Source: an uncultured Sphingomonadaceae bacterium
GTDB lineage: Bacteria > Pseudomonadota > Alphaproteobacteria > Sphingomonadales > Sphingomonadaceae
DNA length: 64,000 bases
Reading direction: 5' to 3'
NCBI GenBank assembly: GCA_947258815.1
Contig: CAMYJW010000015.1
Span: 62,001 to 126,000 of the forward strand
Numbering within the stretch: the stretch's first letter is position 1; each line of letters opens with the position of its first letter. The notes beneath the pieces are model-generated. The model was given only the letters and a program-made list of their open reading frames with translations. It was not told the DNA's origin and made no database searches. The position numbers and the translations under genes were made by a program. This document shows positions 16,860-26,082 of this stretch, one piece after another.

Positions 16860-17348
16860 TTATTTTGCCGATACCCTGTCGCCAGTGGCGGCATCGGGTA
16901 TCGGCACCGCGCTTGTCAGTTTGACGCAGCCCAGCGCAAAACGGGAATTGACCGCAGAAACGCCGGGCAGGTGCAGCAGCACGGTTTTGAGAAAGCGTTC
17001 ATAAGCGTCGATACTTTCAACCAGAATGCGCATCAGAAAATCGGCATCTCCGCTGACTGAAAAGCACTCGACGATTTCCGGCAGATTGCGCACTGCATCT
17101 TCAAGCGCCAACAGCGTTTCCTCATCATGCTGGCGCAGGCGGATTTCCGCGAACACGTTGACTGTCAGGCCCAGCGCTTTGGCATCGAGCAGGATCGCTT
17201 TGCCCGCGATTATGCCATCCCGTTCAAGCCGTTTCAGCCGCCGCCAGCAGGGTGTGGCGGAAAGGCCCACCGCCTCTGCGATGTCCGCAATGGCAAGTTC
17301 CGGCTGTGCCTGCAGCGTGGCAAGAATTCGACGGTCGATTGCATCCAT
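16860..17348 (-). CDS. Lrp/AsnC-family transcriptional regulator
   Basis: 162 residues: an N-terminal winged HTH (MDAIDRRILATLQAQPELAI, then VGLSATPCWRRLKRLERDGI) and a C-terminal RAM ligand-binding domain (FAEIRLRQHDEETL, VSGDADFLMRILVESI). It normally forms an octamer and senses an amino acid or related small molecule. It is divergent from the P450 gene. Its last ~116 bp are duplicated at 7499-7614. It is the only clear regulator in the catabolic block and the obvious candidate to bind the CTGCA-type sites, though that is inference. Confidence 0.92.
   Translation of the reverse strand: MDAIDRRILATLQAQPELAIADIAEAVGLSATPCWRRLKRLERDGIIAGKAILLDAKALGLTVNVFAEIRLRQHDEETLLALEDAVRNLPEIVECFSVSGDADFLMRILVESIDAYERFLKTVLLHLPGVSAVNSRFALGCVKLTSAVPIPDAATGDRVSAK
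16861..16976. repeat. direct repeat copy B (within Lrp/AsnC 3' end)
   Basis: The intact-context copy of the 116-bp repeat; copy A is at 7499-7614 with a constant offset of 9362 bp. The stretch 7551-7590 / 16913-16952 is essentially identical, while mismatches cluster in the first ~45 bp. Confidence 0.9.
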
Positions 17349-17696
17349 GGAGAAATATTCCTGTATATCGTGCAGGCCGGGGAAATTTTGGTCGTTTGAA
17401 CGCTATTTCTGGAACAATGAGACATAGGCTTTCGGCGTGGCATAGTGAAGACTTTCTCACGCGACTATCAGCACAGAAGTTATAAGGGCGGTACAGCCAT
17501 GGCATGTCCTGATCAGGCCGAGGATTATGTCCCCTTGCACTAAGGCTCGCTTGATTGTTCTACAATCATGTTCTATTGATTGATGAAATATCATGCGGGT
17601 AACGGTCAGCTGTCTGCTGCTTGGAGGGGAAATGTCTGCAAGAATCGGCGAAAGTTTGGGATATCGTCTGGTGAACCGGTATTTCGCGAACCAGCC

Positions 17697-18902
17697 ATGC
17701 AGGTGACAGATTCGCAGGCAGTGCGCGAGCCGGTTTACGCGTTCGATTATGTGAGCGACGATACCTTCTCGAAGAGCGTTCACGATGGATACTGGACACT
17801 CAAGCAATCGGCGCCGCCCTTGTTCTGGACCCCAGCCAATGGCGGTCACTGGGTGGCGAATTCGGGCGATGCGGTGAATGAGATACTGCTCAATCCCGAT
17901 GGGTTCACCAGCCGCTTTGTTACGATTCCGGCAACGACATATACGCCCGTTGTTATCCCGGTAACGTCCGATCCGCCCGAACATGGCCGTTATCGCAAAT
18001 TGCTGCGCCCGTTTTTTGAGCCCGCTGCGATCCGCCCGCTTGAAGCCAAGATCGTCGAATGGACCAACCACCTGATAGATCGCATCATCGCAGAAAAGCG
18101 CTGTGAGTTCGTCGATGCGATCAGTGCGCGGCTGCCGGTTTCCATCTTCATGGAACTGATGGGCCTGCCGATGGAAAAGTTCGAGGTTTTCCGCGAAGTG
18201 GTGGTGCGCTATTTCAATTCGATCATCGATATGGAAGCGCGCGCGCAGGCAGCAGATGAGATCAATGGTTATCTGGCGGACCTGATCGAGGTGAGGCGGG
18301 CTGATCCGCGCGATGATCTGATCAGCAAAATACTTGCCGCCACGCTTGATGACGAGAACGGGCCGCGCCCGCTTGACGAGGATGAGCTGAAATCAATCGC
18401 ATTCACGATGTTCGTTGCGGGTCTTGATACCGTGGCGAACGGGTTGTCTTTTGGCATGCTCCATCTTGCCAAAGATGCCCCGCTGCGACAGCGCATTCTG
18501 GACGATCCCGGCTGTATCAAGACTTTGCCTGACGAGCTGTTGCGCCGCTACACTGTGGTCAACACCCGCCGCTATGCAAATTATGACATTGATGTTCTGG
18601 GTGTCAGCATCCGAAAAGGCGATGCGGTGTTGATCCCGACGATGATGCCCGGATGGGAGGAAGCCAGGAACACATGTCCGCACGATGTTTCGGTCGATCG
18701 CGGCGTGCCGCGTCATGGCGGGTTCGGCAATGGCATTCATGTGTGCCTTGGCATTCATCTGGCGCGGCTGGAGCTGCGCATTTTCTATCGGATCTGGTTT
18801 GAGCGGATCGGCCATTTCAGACTGGCAGACCCCGACGCGAAGCTAGAAATGCGCGCCGGAACGGTCATGGCGCTTAAGCGGCTGGAACTGGAATGGGACT
18901 GA
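17697..18902 (+). CDS. cytochrome P450, CYP101-like
   Basis: 401 residues from ATG 17697 (an upstream ATG at 17580 would add 39 atypical residues). Landmarks: I-helix A241-GLDT, E280-LLR of the ExxR, and the haem loop FGNGIHVCLG with Cys350. The block PTMMPGWEEARNTCPHDVSV follows the P450cam pattern [20 protein letters not shown] closely, as does NGGHWVAN near the N-terminus, so it belongs near the CYP101 family (camphor/norisoprenoid hydroxylases). The P450cam Tyr96 contact does not appear conserved, so the substrate should differ. No ferredoxin or reductase gene is adjacent. The SDR downstream could oxidise the alcohol formed. Confidence 0.92.
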   Translation: MQVTDSQAVREPVYAFDYVSDDTFSKSVHDGYWTLKQSAPPLFWTPANGGHWVANSGDAVNEILLNPDGFTSRFVTIPATTYTPVVIPVTSDPPEHGRYRKLLRPFFEPAAIRPLEAKIVEWTNHLIDRIIAEKRCEFVDAISARLPVSIFMELMGLPMEKFEVFREVVVRYFNSIIDMEARAQAADEINGYLADLIEVRRADPRDDLISKILAATLDDENGPRPLDEDELKSIAFTMFVAGLDTVANGLSFGMLHLAKDAPLRQRILDDPGCIKTLPDELLRRYTVVNTRRYANYDIDVLGVSIRKGDAVLIPTMMPGWEEARNTCPHDVSVDRGVPRHGGFGNGIHVCLGIHLARLELRIFYRIWFERIGHFRLADPDAKLEMRAGTVMALKRLELEWD

Positions 18903-19036
18903 GCGTGCGTTGACTGTTCCGGGAAGGCTTCCCGCAATTCACCGCTATCTGAACTTCCGGTTATCGAATAATGTGCAGGGGCGTTTGCCGGCTCTCACCG
19001 CCGGGCGTTCATGTTTGGAACTGAAAGCAAAAACAC

Positions 19037-19792
19037 ATGGGAAGACTGGCAGGCAAGGCGGCGCTCATCACTGGCGGGGCATCGGGCATCGGGCGGGCGC
19101 AGGCAATGCGCTTTGCAGCAGAAGGTGCGACGGTTGTTGTTGGCGATCTCGATGGTGATGCGGCGCGGGCTGTGGCCGAAGACATTGGCCGGAGCGGCGG
19201 CCGTGCGTTTGCGGCCGGTTTTGATGTCGCCAATCGCGAAGCGGTTGATGCGTGTGTGGAAGAGGCCGTCCGGCAGATGGGCGGCATCGATATTCTGAGC
19301 AACACAGCCGGGATGATGGATGGGCAGTCAAACGTGCTCGATACGTCGCCGGAAAGCTGGGAGCGGGTTCTTTCGGTGAACCTCTCGGGCATGTTCATCG
19401 TCACCAGGGCCGTTTTGCCACACATGATTGCCGCAGGTGGCGGAGTGGTGCTCAACATCGGTTCGGGCGCGTCATTCCGGGGCGGGATGGGGGGAATTGC
19501 CTATACGTCCGCCAAACACGGTGTTGTGGGCTTCACACGCCAGCTGACTGCGGAATACGGGCGCCAGGGCATTCGTTCGGTGGGGATTGCACCGGGGATG
19601 ATCGACACGCCCATGGTATCGGATTTCATGGCCGATCCCATGCTTGCCGACAAGGCCGCGAACCGCCCGGCCGGGCGAGTGGGCACGCCCGAAGACGTTG
19701 CCAATGCAGCCCTGTTTCTGGTGAGCGACGAAAGCGATTTCATCCATGGCGTGACCATACCGGTCGACGGTGGACGTCTTGCCGTGGCTTGA
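19037..19792 (+). CDS. short-chain dehydrogenase/reductase (classical)
   Basis: 251 residues with a complete classical SDR set: the NAD(P) motif TGGASGIG, SNTAG in place of NNAG, catalytic Ser in NIGSGAS, Y-T-S-A-K, and APGMIDTPM. It is 135 bp downstream of the CYP101-like gene, the position occupied by an alcohol dehydrogenase in camphor-type pathways, so oxidation of the P450 product to a ketone is a reasonable inference. The ribosome site is weak (GAAAGC). Confidence 0.92.
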   Translation: MGRLAGKAALITGGASGIGRAQAMRFAAEGATVVVGDLDGDAARAVAEDIGRSGGRAFAAGFDVANREAVDACVEEAVRQMGGIDILSNTAGMMDGQSNVLDTSPESWERVLSVNLSGMFIVTRAVLPHMIAAGGGVVLNIGSGASFRGGMGGIAYTSAKHGVVGFTRQLTAEYGRQGIRSVGIAPGMIDTPMVSDFMADPMLADKAANRPAGRVGTPEDVANAALFLVSDESDFIHGVTIPVDGGRLAVA

Positions 19793-20110
19793 TGCGAGTC
19801 CATTCAAGTGCGATTCCAGATCTTGCGACGAACAGCCGGTCCAGATTGTCTTGCAGTGCCTGTTTGCGAACAGCAAACCCCATGAGGGCTATCGTCGGTC
19901 GATCGTGATGCGACCCCTGTCGAACTGCCACATTCTTGCAGAGTCTGCGTTTCTGCGGAGTTTGCTGCAAAAAGGACGATGGAAGATCAGCGTTCTCGCC
20001 CTGTATCCGTGTTTGTGAAGGCTCGGGGCTGCACGCATTTCGTGCAGCGTTTGGCGGCGCACTTTGATCGGTTCTGCATTGAAGAACGCAAGCGATCTTG
20101 GGAGGCAATA
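19793..20110. other. leader region of second TonB receptor
   Basis: 318 bp without a convincing gene. GGGAGG sits directly before the receptor ATG at 20111, which favours that start over in-frame upstream codons. A half-match to the CTGCA motif (TTGCTGCAAAAAG, ~19963) is present, but no full inverted repeat. Confidence 0.4.
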
Positions 20111-22546
20111 ATGGTGAAAACCAAACCAAGGATGTGTTTGGCTCTTGCGCTTGGTACAAGCGTGTTCGGTTTGCATTCTATCGCCAGTGCCCAAACGATG
20201 GACCGTGCCCGGCCATCGCCTGATTCGACGATATTGTCGGACGAAATCATAGTCACCGCGCGGCGACGGGAGGAAACACTGACCTCGGTCCCCGTGGCAA
20301 TTACCGCCGTTACCAGGAAGGATCTTGAGCGTTCGGGCATCAACGATTTCCGGTCGCTTTCCAGTGCGCTTCCCACGCTCAAGACATCCGAAGCGACCAG
20401 CGGATCGGGCGGCTCGATCTATATTCGCGGTGTCGGCACGACCGGAGGGATCTCCGCCGGACTCGATCAGGGCGTCAGTATCAATGTCGATGGCGTCCAG
20501 TTCAGTCGCGGCATCATCCTGCGGCTTGGTCTCTATGATGCGGAGCAGGTTCAGGTGTTGCGGGGGCCTCAGGCGCTGTTCTTCGGCAAGAACAGCCCCG
20601 CCGGCATCATCTCGATCAAAACCGCCGATCCAACCGATGAACTGGAGGTTTCCGGCCGGGCCAGCTACGAATTCAATGCCCGTGAATATGCAGGCCAGTT
20701 TGCCGCCTCCGGTCCGCTGTCAGACACTGTGGGCGCGCGGGTATTTGTGCATGGCAGCAAGATGAGAGGGTTTTTCATCAACGATGCGCCGTTGGTTGCC
20801 GACGCGATCAACGCGATCCAGCCGGGAACGGCATTTTCAACCGGACCTGACCGCGCCCCGCGCCGCAAATCGTTCTTCGCCAGGGGGACGCTGAAATTCG
20901 AACCGACCGACAGTTTCGATGCGCGGCTGAAAGTGTCCTACTCCGAGCAGCAGCAGGATAATATTTCTGATATCAAGCAGAAGATCGTCTGCCCCTATGG
21001 CGCTTCACAGGTTGGTACGACGGTATTCCTGCTTGGCGGAAACCCCGATCTCACGCCGCTTCTGGCTATCGACGATTGCAAGCCAAACAAGCATTTCACC
21101 CACGGCACCTTGCCCGCCGACGTTGCGGCGCTGGCTCCCGGAAGATCAACGCCAAACGATCTTGCATCAACGAAGATTTTCCTGACATCGCTTGAGATGA
21201 ACCTCGATCTGTCGCCAGAAATCAAGCTTACGTCGGTTACGGGGTATGAGACCACCAAAGACAACTTCATAGACAACTATACATGGAACCCGGCGTTCCT
21301 TCCGTTGATCGTGTTCAACACCAATACCAAGGATCACAGCTTTACGCAGGAACTGCGCCTTGCGACCAGTTTCAGCAATTCACCGGTGAACTTCCTGGTT
21401 GGCGGTTTCTTCCAGGATGCCAACCTACGCGTATTCAATTACAATTCGCCGGGCGGTCGGCCGCGCTACGATCAGGACATCGGGACGACGGCATATTCGC
21501 TATTCGGACAGGCGATCTGGAACGTAACCGACACGGTCGAACTCTCAGGGGGCGCGCGGTATTCCTCGGAACGCCGGACGTTCGATGTCAATGCGGGGGG
21601 TGTTGCGTTTCCAACCGCCGTGCCCAAGCGCACGTTCAACGATATTTCACCCGAACTGACGCTGACCTATCGCCCGAGCAACAGCGCAACGATCTATGCG
21701 TCCTTTAAGGAAGGCTTCAAGTCCGGCGGTTTCAACCCGCGTTACAACAACGGGGCGCCGGCACCAATCGACGATACGAGCTTCGATCAGGAACGCGTGC
21801 GCGGCTTCGAGGTTGGCGCGAAAGGCGAATTTCTGGATCGCAGCCTGCGGTTGGCGCTCGCCGCCTACAACTACAAGTACAGCGATTTGCAGGTCACCAG
21901 CATCGACAATACGGGGCTGGTCGCAGTTATCAGGATACAAAATGCCGCTGCCGCCCGGGTCAAGGGGGTTGAGTTCGATGCGACTTTGGCTCCCCGTTCG
22001 ATTCCCGGCCTGCACCTGAGCACGTCGGTAAACTATACCGACGCCAAGTATCTCAACTTCATATCGCCCTGTTTCACCGGCCAGACGATCGCCGAGGGCT
22101 GCAACCTCCTTCAGGACGCGACCAGCGGGCAGTTCACCTCCCAGGACCTGAGTGGACAGCGGCTGACCAACAGCGCGCCGTGGTCAATGACATTCGGTGC
22201 GAACTACGAAGTGCCGCTGTCCGATGGGCTAATGCTGGGATTTGCGGCCGACACCAAGTACGAGGGTGCCTACAATCCCCTTCCCGAACGCGATCCGCTG
22301 GTTGAGCAGGATTCATACTGGCTGCTGAACGGATCGGTTCGCCTCTTCAGTGCCGACGAACAATGGGAATTCGCCATTATCGGGCGCAATCTCACCAACG
22401 TTTATCGCGCTGTCGAATCAGCCAGCGCGTCGCTCACCGGAACCGGGAGCCGCACGGGAACCGCGATCGAGGGTGGCCGAGCCGATTACACCGGCAATCT
22501 CATCCGGCCAAGATCGGTTATGGCGCAAGTTTCGTTCAAGTTCTGA
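20111..22546 (+). CDS. TonB-dependent outer-membrane receptor
   Basis: 811 residues from ATG 20111, preceded by GGGAGG. It has a signal peptide ending in IASAQT, the plug start EIIVTARRREE, plug motifs VLRGPQALFFGKNSPAGIIS, and a barrel ending PRSVMAQVSFKF with terminal Phe. It is only distantly similar to the receptor at 10820, so two different ligands, or two forms of one, are likely. The small secreted SnoaL-like gene and an SDR follow within 20 bp each, suggesting one operon. Confidence 0.93.
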   Translation: MVKTKPRMCLALALGTSVFGLHSIASAQTMDRARPSPDSTILSDEIIVTARRREETLTSVPVAITAVTRKDLERSGINDFRSLSSALPTLKTSEATSGSGGSIYIRGVGTTGGISAGLDQGVSINVDGVQFSRGIILRLGLYDAEQVQVLRGPQALFFGKNSPAGIISIKTADPTDELEVSGRASYEFNAREYAGQFAASGPLSDTVGARVFVHGSKMRGFFINDAPLVADAINAIQPGTAFSTGPDRAPRRKSFFARGTLKFEPTDSFDARLKVSYSEQQQDNISDIKQKIVCPYGASQVGTTVFLLGGNPDLTPLLAIDDCKPNKHFTHGTLPADVAALAPGRSTPNDLASTKIFLTSLEMNLDLSPEIKLTSVTGYETTKDNFIDNYTWNPAFLPLIVFNTNTKDHSFTQELRLATSFSNSPVNFLVGGFFQDANLRVFNYNSPGGRPRYDQDIGTTAYSLFGQAIWNVTDTVELSGGARYSSERRTFDVNAGGVAFPTAVPKRTFNDISPELTLTYRPSNSATIYASFKEGFKSGGFNPRYNNGAPAPIDDTSFDQERVRGFEVGAKGEFLDRSLRLALAAYNYKYSDLQVTSIDNTGLVAVIRIQNAAAARVKGVEFDATLAPRSIPGLHLSTSVNYTDAKYLNFISPCFTGQTIAEGCNLLQDATSGQFTSQDLSGQRLTNSAPWSMTFGANYEVPLSDGLMLGFAADTKYEGAYNPLPERDPLVEQDSYWLLNGSVRLFSADEQWEFAIIGRNLTNVYRAVESASASLTGTGSRTGTAIEGGRADYTGNLIRPRSVMAQVSFKF

Positions 22547-22563
22547 CGGTTGAGGTGAGCACT

Positions 22564-23091
22564 ATGAAATTATGGAAAAAGTTCATTCTTCTGTCAGCCG
22601 CATTTTCATTCACGCATGGCTTCGCTGTCGCTTCGGAGGCTGCATCATCACAAACAAGGGATTCTGAAATGCAGGTTCTGCACAATGAAATGGCCGAAAT
22701 GCTGGACCGGGAAGCGATCAGGAACCTCCCGATCGAATATTGCTATCATGTCCATCAAAAAGATACCGATGCCATCGTGGATCTGTTCACGACTGACGGA
22801 AAATTGACGCTTGCGGACGATCTTGGCGGACAGGCTGAAGGCAGGGACGCGCTGCACGCGCTTTATTCCAAAAGCATCGCCGATGCCGATCCCTGGCCTT
22901 TCGTTCACAATCATCACATCGTGATGCTCGGAGATGGCCGGGCCAAAGGCTATATCTATGCCGAAATCCGCTATGGCTCGGAAGGCTACAGGACGGTCTC
23001 GATCGGCGTTTATGAAGACGAATATCAGAAGGTGGATGGCGAATGGAAATTCAAATCCCGCCTCTATAAGTCCCATTCCGTTCCGCACTGA
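22564..23091 (+). CDS. exported SnoaL-like protein
   Basis: 175 residues with a signal peptide (LWKKFILLSAAFSFTHGFAV, cleavage near ASEA) followed by a SnoaL_4-type domain: EMLDREAIRNLPIEYCYHVH, IVDLFTTDGKLTLADDLGG, VHNHHIVMLGDGRAKGYIYA. GAGGTGAG precedes ATG 22564. Periplasmic location is unusual for this fold, most members being cytoplasmic, and suggests it handles the ligand just after TonB-dependent uptake. The substrate is unknown. Confidence 0.82.
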   Translation: MKLWKKFILLSAAFSFTHGFAVASEAASSQTRDSEMQVLHNEMAEMLDREAIRNLPIEYCYHVHQKDTDAIVDLFTTDGKLTLADDLGGQAEGRDALHALYSKSIADADPWPFVHNHHIVMLGDGRAKGYIYAEIRYGSEGYRTVSIGVYEDEYQKVDGEWKFKSRLYKSHSVPH

Positions 23092-23102
23092 GAGGCGCGC
23101 GG

Positions 23103-23906
23103 ATGGACCTTGGTATCGCAGGCCGGCTGGCCATCGTTTTCGGGGCCAGCCGCGGACTGGGCAAGGCCGTGGCACAAAGGCTTGGCGATGAAGGCGCCCA
23201 GGTTGTCGCGCTTGCCCGGACGATAGACAGTGTTGAGGGAGTGGCTGAGCAAATCAGGCAGCGGGGCGGCAATGCCACGCCGCTGGCTTGCGATGTGACC
23301 AGCAAGTCTTCAATTCAGGCGATGGTGGCGCAAGTGCGCAGCGCGCTTGGCGCGCCCGAGATCGTGATTTACAACAATGGCGGCCCGGCTGACACGGCGT
23401 TTGAACACGCGACCGATCAGGAGTTTTGCGATGGCTTTGTCAGTCAGGTCATGGGCTTCGTCTGGGTTGTCAGAGAAGTTGCGCAAGACATGCGGAACGG
23501 CGGCTGGGGGCGGCTTGTAACGCTTGGCTCTATCGCTGCCAAAGAGCCGCACCGCGAAATGCCGATGGTCATCCATAATGTCATGCGCCCGGCCGCGCTT
23601 GGCCTGTCCAAATCGCTTTCGGTGGAACTGGGCGATTGCGGCATTACGGTGAACACCATCGGCACCGGCCTGATCGACGGGGGCGATGAAAACTCGCTGC
23701 GCAAGACCGTGCGGGGGCAGGCGGAAAGTCTGGGTCTTTCATTCGACGAACTGTTGCAATCGCGTCTGGACACGGTGCCAGTGGGCAGGGGCGGACAACC
23801 CGAAGAGGTCGCGGCGCTTTGCGCCTATCTGTGTTCTGATCTCGCCGGATTCATGACCGGCCAGATGCTGGTGCTCGACGGCGGGAAAGTGCGCACGCTT
23901 TATTAG
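23103..23906 (+). CDS. SDR-family protein lacking the Tyr-Lys pair
   Basis: 267 residues with the cofactor motif FGASRGLG and a C-terminal [10 protein letters not shown], as in FabG-like SDRs. At the catalytic site, [22 protein letters not shown] keeps a Ser but shows HNVMR where YxxxK is expected. A subgroup of FabG-like SDRs with N-x-x-R at this position exists, so this is probably a family trait rather than damage. GAGAGG precedes the ATG, 11 bp after the SnoaL-like gene. Probable last gene of the TonB-SnoaL-SDR operon. Confidence 0.87.
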   Translation: MDLGIAGRLAIVFGASRGLGKAVAQRLGDEGAQVVALARTIDSVEGVAEQIRQRGGNATPLACDVTSKSSIQAMVAQVRSALGAPEIVIYNNGGPADTAFEHATDQEFCDGFVSQVMGFVWVVREVAQDMRNGGWGRLVTLGSIAAKEPHREMPMVIHNVMRPAALGLSKSLSVELGDCGITVNTIGTGLIDGGDENSLRKTVRGQAESLGLSFDELLQSRLDTVPVGRGGQPEEVAALCAYLCSDLAGFMTGQMLVLDGGKVRTLY

Positions 23907-23944
23907 CGGTGCGGTTGCCGGGTAAATGGTGATGCCGATAGAGG

Positions 23945-24274
23945 CGCATGCATCCCTCAGAGCCTGACCCGAAAGTATCGCGCATAAATTCATAGGCTTG
24001 CGTCCGTCGTGTGAGCATCTGCACGGGCGCAGCGAAGAGCCAGCGTCGGGCTGACGCGATCGTGCTCTCGAAGTCTTTGGCGAGGCGGCGGTTCCGGCCT
24101 GACCAGGCGAATGTTCTCTCGACCGCGCAGCGGCTTGGCAAGACTTCGAAGCCCTGCGCTTCATCGGATCGCTTGATGATCTCAATGGTCCACGCCGCCT
24201 AGCCATGGGAGGGATGTAACGATCTTGGCCAGCACCAGTGGAGCTCCGTCGCGGTCCTGAATATCGGCAGTCAT
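23945..24274 (-). pseudogene. IS5-family transposase remnant with internal deletion
   Basis: Two pieces of one transposase are recognisable on the minus strand. From 24274: MTADIQDRDGAPLVLAKIVT, ending at LPW. Then, after a missing segment and a stop near 24200, [20 protein letters not shown] followed by [20 protein letters not shown] and VQMLTRR. These are the late IS5 (IS427-type) blocks, including the C-terminal catalytic Glu region, but the middle and the N-terminus are gone. It marks the boundary of the catabolic block. Its 5' end overlaps the end of the lipoprotein gene. Confidence 0.8.
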
Positions 24275-24909
24275 GGCTTCACCTCACCGATCCGCAACGC
24301 ACTCGGGGCAATATGATTTACAAATGAGTTACCCAGCATCGCAACATCCTGCCTCTTCGATGATCTAACAGGCTCTTCTTCATCAGTGCCCCTAAACTCA
24401 CCATTCACAAATTCACCAAAACATGACTTGCAAGGCAGGTACGTCTCACGACTTCGCTCCACACCGCCAACCCACACCGCGCCGTCCTTGGCCGGATCGC
24501 CCTGCCACACCGCAAGAACCAGCTTGTACGGCTCGCCATTGCGGTTGGCGGACTCACGCCCCCATATCAGCACCGTATCGGCCTGGAATTCACACTGACT
24601 ATCTCTTGTCGCTGGCTGTAATCTCGACGCCCCCGTACTCAGCGACTTCACCTGACCCAGCGCGTCGAAGAGACTCTGGGGCTCGACTATGAACCCATTC
24701 TCAAAATAGCAGGTGGGCGTTTCCGGCTCGATCACGATCTTCCCACGGCTCTGCACATGGATTTCGCCGTCTGCCGGGAACTCAGCCGCCATCATCGCCT
24801 GCACCGCAGCCGGAACCTCGACGCCCGCACTGACCGGAGCCCCCCCGCCGCCGCATCCCGCCAACGCCAGCGCCGCTGCCACCAACGCCATCAGTCTCAT
24901 GCTCGTCAT
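24271..24909 (-). CDS. lipoprotein, hypothetical
   Basis: About 212 residues. The N-terminus MTSMRLMALVAAALALAGCG has a good lipobox (LAGC), so the mature protein should be lipid-anchored. Four further Cys (CYFENG, SQCEF, LPCKSCFG) could form disulfides. GAGAGGG eight bases before ATG 24909 fixes the start. No family is recognised. The C-terminal codons abut the IS5 remnant, so the last residues may not be native. Confidence 0.75.
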   Translation of the reverse strand: MTSMRLMALVAAALALAGCGGGGAPVSAGVEVPAAVQAMMAAEFPADGEIHVQSRGKIVIEPETPTCYFENGFIVEPQSLFDALGQVKSLSTGASRLQPATRDSQCEFQADTVLIWGRESANRNGEPYKLVLAVWQGDPAKDGAVWVGGVERSRETYLPCKSCFGEFVNGEFRGTDEEEPVRSSKRQDVAMLGNSFVNHIAPSALRIGEVKP

Positions 24910-24993
24910 CCGCGAAACCCTCTCGGCCCGGTTAATAGTACCTGACCGCCCATTTGGCGCAATGACAATTGGCACTATTGTGGTTGGCGAATA

Positions 24994-25467
24994 TCATGCC
25001 GCACCTCCTTGCTGTGGTACGTCAACTGCAAGATCGTCTACATATTGATCGGAAAAATACTTCTCCGACAGCAAAAGGCGTAACGACGCAACTTCATTGC
25101 CGTCAAAATCGGGCCGCGCCCATACACGCAATGCAGGGTTGATGCGATGAAAAGGGGCGGATTTGTGATCGTATAGACCGCTCTTGAGGCGGAACCAATC
25201 GATGAACGGACTCATCAAACGCAGAATAATGCCTTCGTTATTCTCATACTGCTCGTCGGTGAGAAACGCTTCCCTTTGCGCCGCTTCCCAGATTTGCGGC
25301 TCCGCCTTGGCAAGCCGCGCACAACGCAAGACATCGCTTAGCTTCGGGCGTGGCAAGTCATGCGGAATTATGCGACCGGCGGTGCTTCCATGGATCGCCT
25401 CATAATCGCGGAGCAACTGCTGGCGCTCACGCTCATACCAAAGAGTCTCAAGGTTCAGATTTGGCAT
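24994..25467 (-). CDS. hypothetical protein (158 aa)
   Basis: A soluble, charged protein with no signal peptide. It begins MPNLNLETLWYERERQQLLR and contains EGIILRLMSPFIDWFRLKSG. GGAG nine bases before ATG 25467 supports that start over an ATG at 25509. It overlaps the end of a broken ORF upstream by 13 bp. No function is assigned. Confidence 0.55.
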   Translation of the reverse strand: MPNLNLETLWYERERQQLLRDYEAIHGSTAGRIIPHDLPRPKLSDVLRCARLAKAEPQIWEAAQREAFLTDEQYENNEGIILRLMSPFIDWFRLKSGLYDHKSAPFHRINPALRVWARPDFDGNEVASLRLLLSEKYFSDQYVDDLAVDVPQQGGAA

Positions 25468-25855
25468 CGCGCGAGCTCCATCGCAAAGCAGAATGGCGCT
25501 TCGCGCCATACGCTCTCGTTATCATTGGCCGCCGCCGCGCGGCGGCCGCCACCGGTCCCTTCGACTAGGTTCAGGACAGTCGTCCACTCCAGCTGCAGCG
25601 CACGGCCGAAATTGCGGGCCCAGACGAGGAACGTGCCGTCCTGGTCCGTCACCTCGACCGTGTAGTCCACCACCACGCCATCGGTGAAGCGCACGCCGAT
25701 GCGCTCAACCGGCAGTTCGGCAAGCGGGTTGAACCCGATCTCTTCGACGCGCCACTCGGCCTGCCCCGGACCCTGATCCGGGGTCCCCGCCGCATGCGCG
25801 CTGCGAGCACGTCGGCCACCGTCGCATAGCTCGGGGCTTCAAATTCCCGGGACAT
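25455..25855 (-). pseudogene. hypothetical gene split by a REP-like palindrome
   Basis: The 5' part reads MSREFEAPSYATVADVLAAR; the 3' part, in another frame, reads VERIGVRFTDGVVVDYTVEV and DGTFLVWARNFGRALQLEWT. Translating upstream of the second part gives AEWRVEEIGFNPLAELP, clearly coding. The frames change over the palindrome at 25763-25790, so its insertion probably broke one ~115-residue protein. No function is recognised. Confidence 0.6.
25763..25790. repeat. REP-like palindrome CCCCGGACC-CTGAT-CCGGGGTCC
   Basis: A GC-rich imperfect palindrome of the CCGGA..TGATCCGGGG type that is scattered through many sphingomonad and erythrobacter genomes, usually between genes. Here it lies inside an apparent reading frame. 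Confidence 0.55.
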
Positions 25856-26082
25856 AATACCAAACTCCGTTTCCCAAATCGTCTCACGCTACCATTCCCT
25901 CCTCGACCTGCATTCCCGGAGCCTACTCTGGCAGGCTATTCGCAGCATGCAATCCCGCACCGCACAATAACGTTGCGACAGTACATTTCCTTTTGGGAAC
26001 ATGTCACGCCCACCATGTTGACTTGGCGCGGCCGCCAAGTAGAGCGCTCGGTTATTCGGGACAAACTACGGGGAGCCATGAC

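Noticed and set aside
18909..18934. Hairpin GGGAAGGCTTCCCG after the P450 gene as terminator
   Set aside because: Short stem without a T-run; the SDR downstream may be cotranscribed.
25993..26082. 30-codon upstream extension of the HlyC-type protein
   Set aside because: GGGGAG before ATG 26083 and family length favour the shorter protein.
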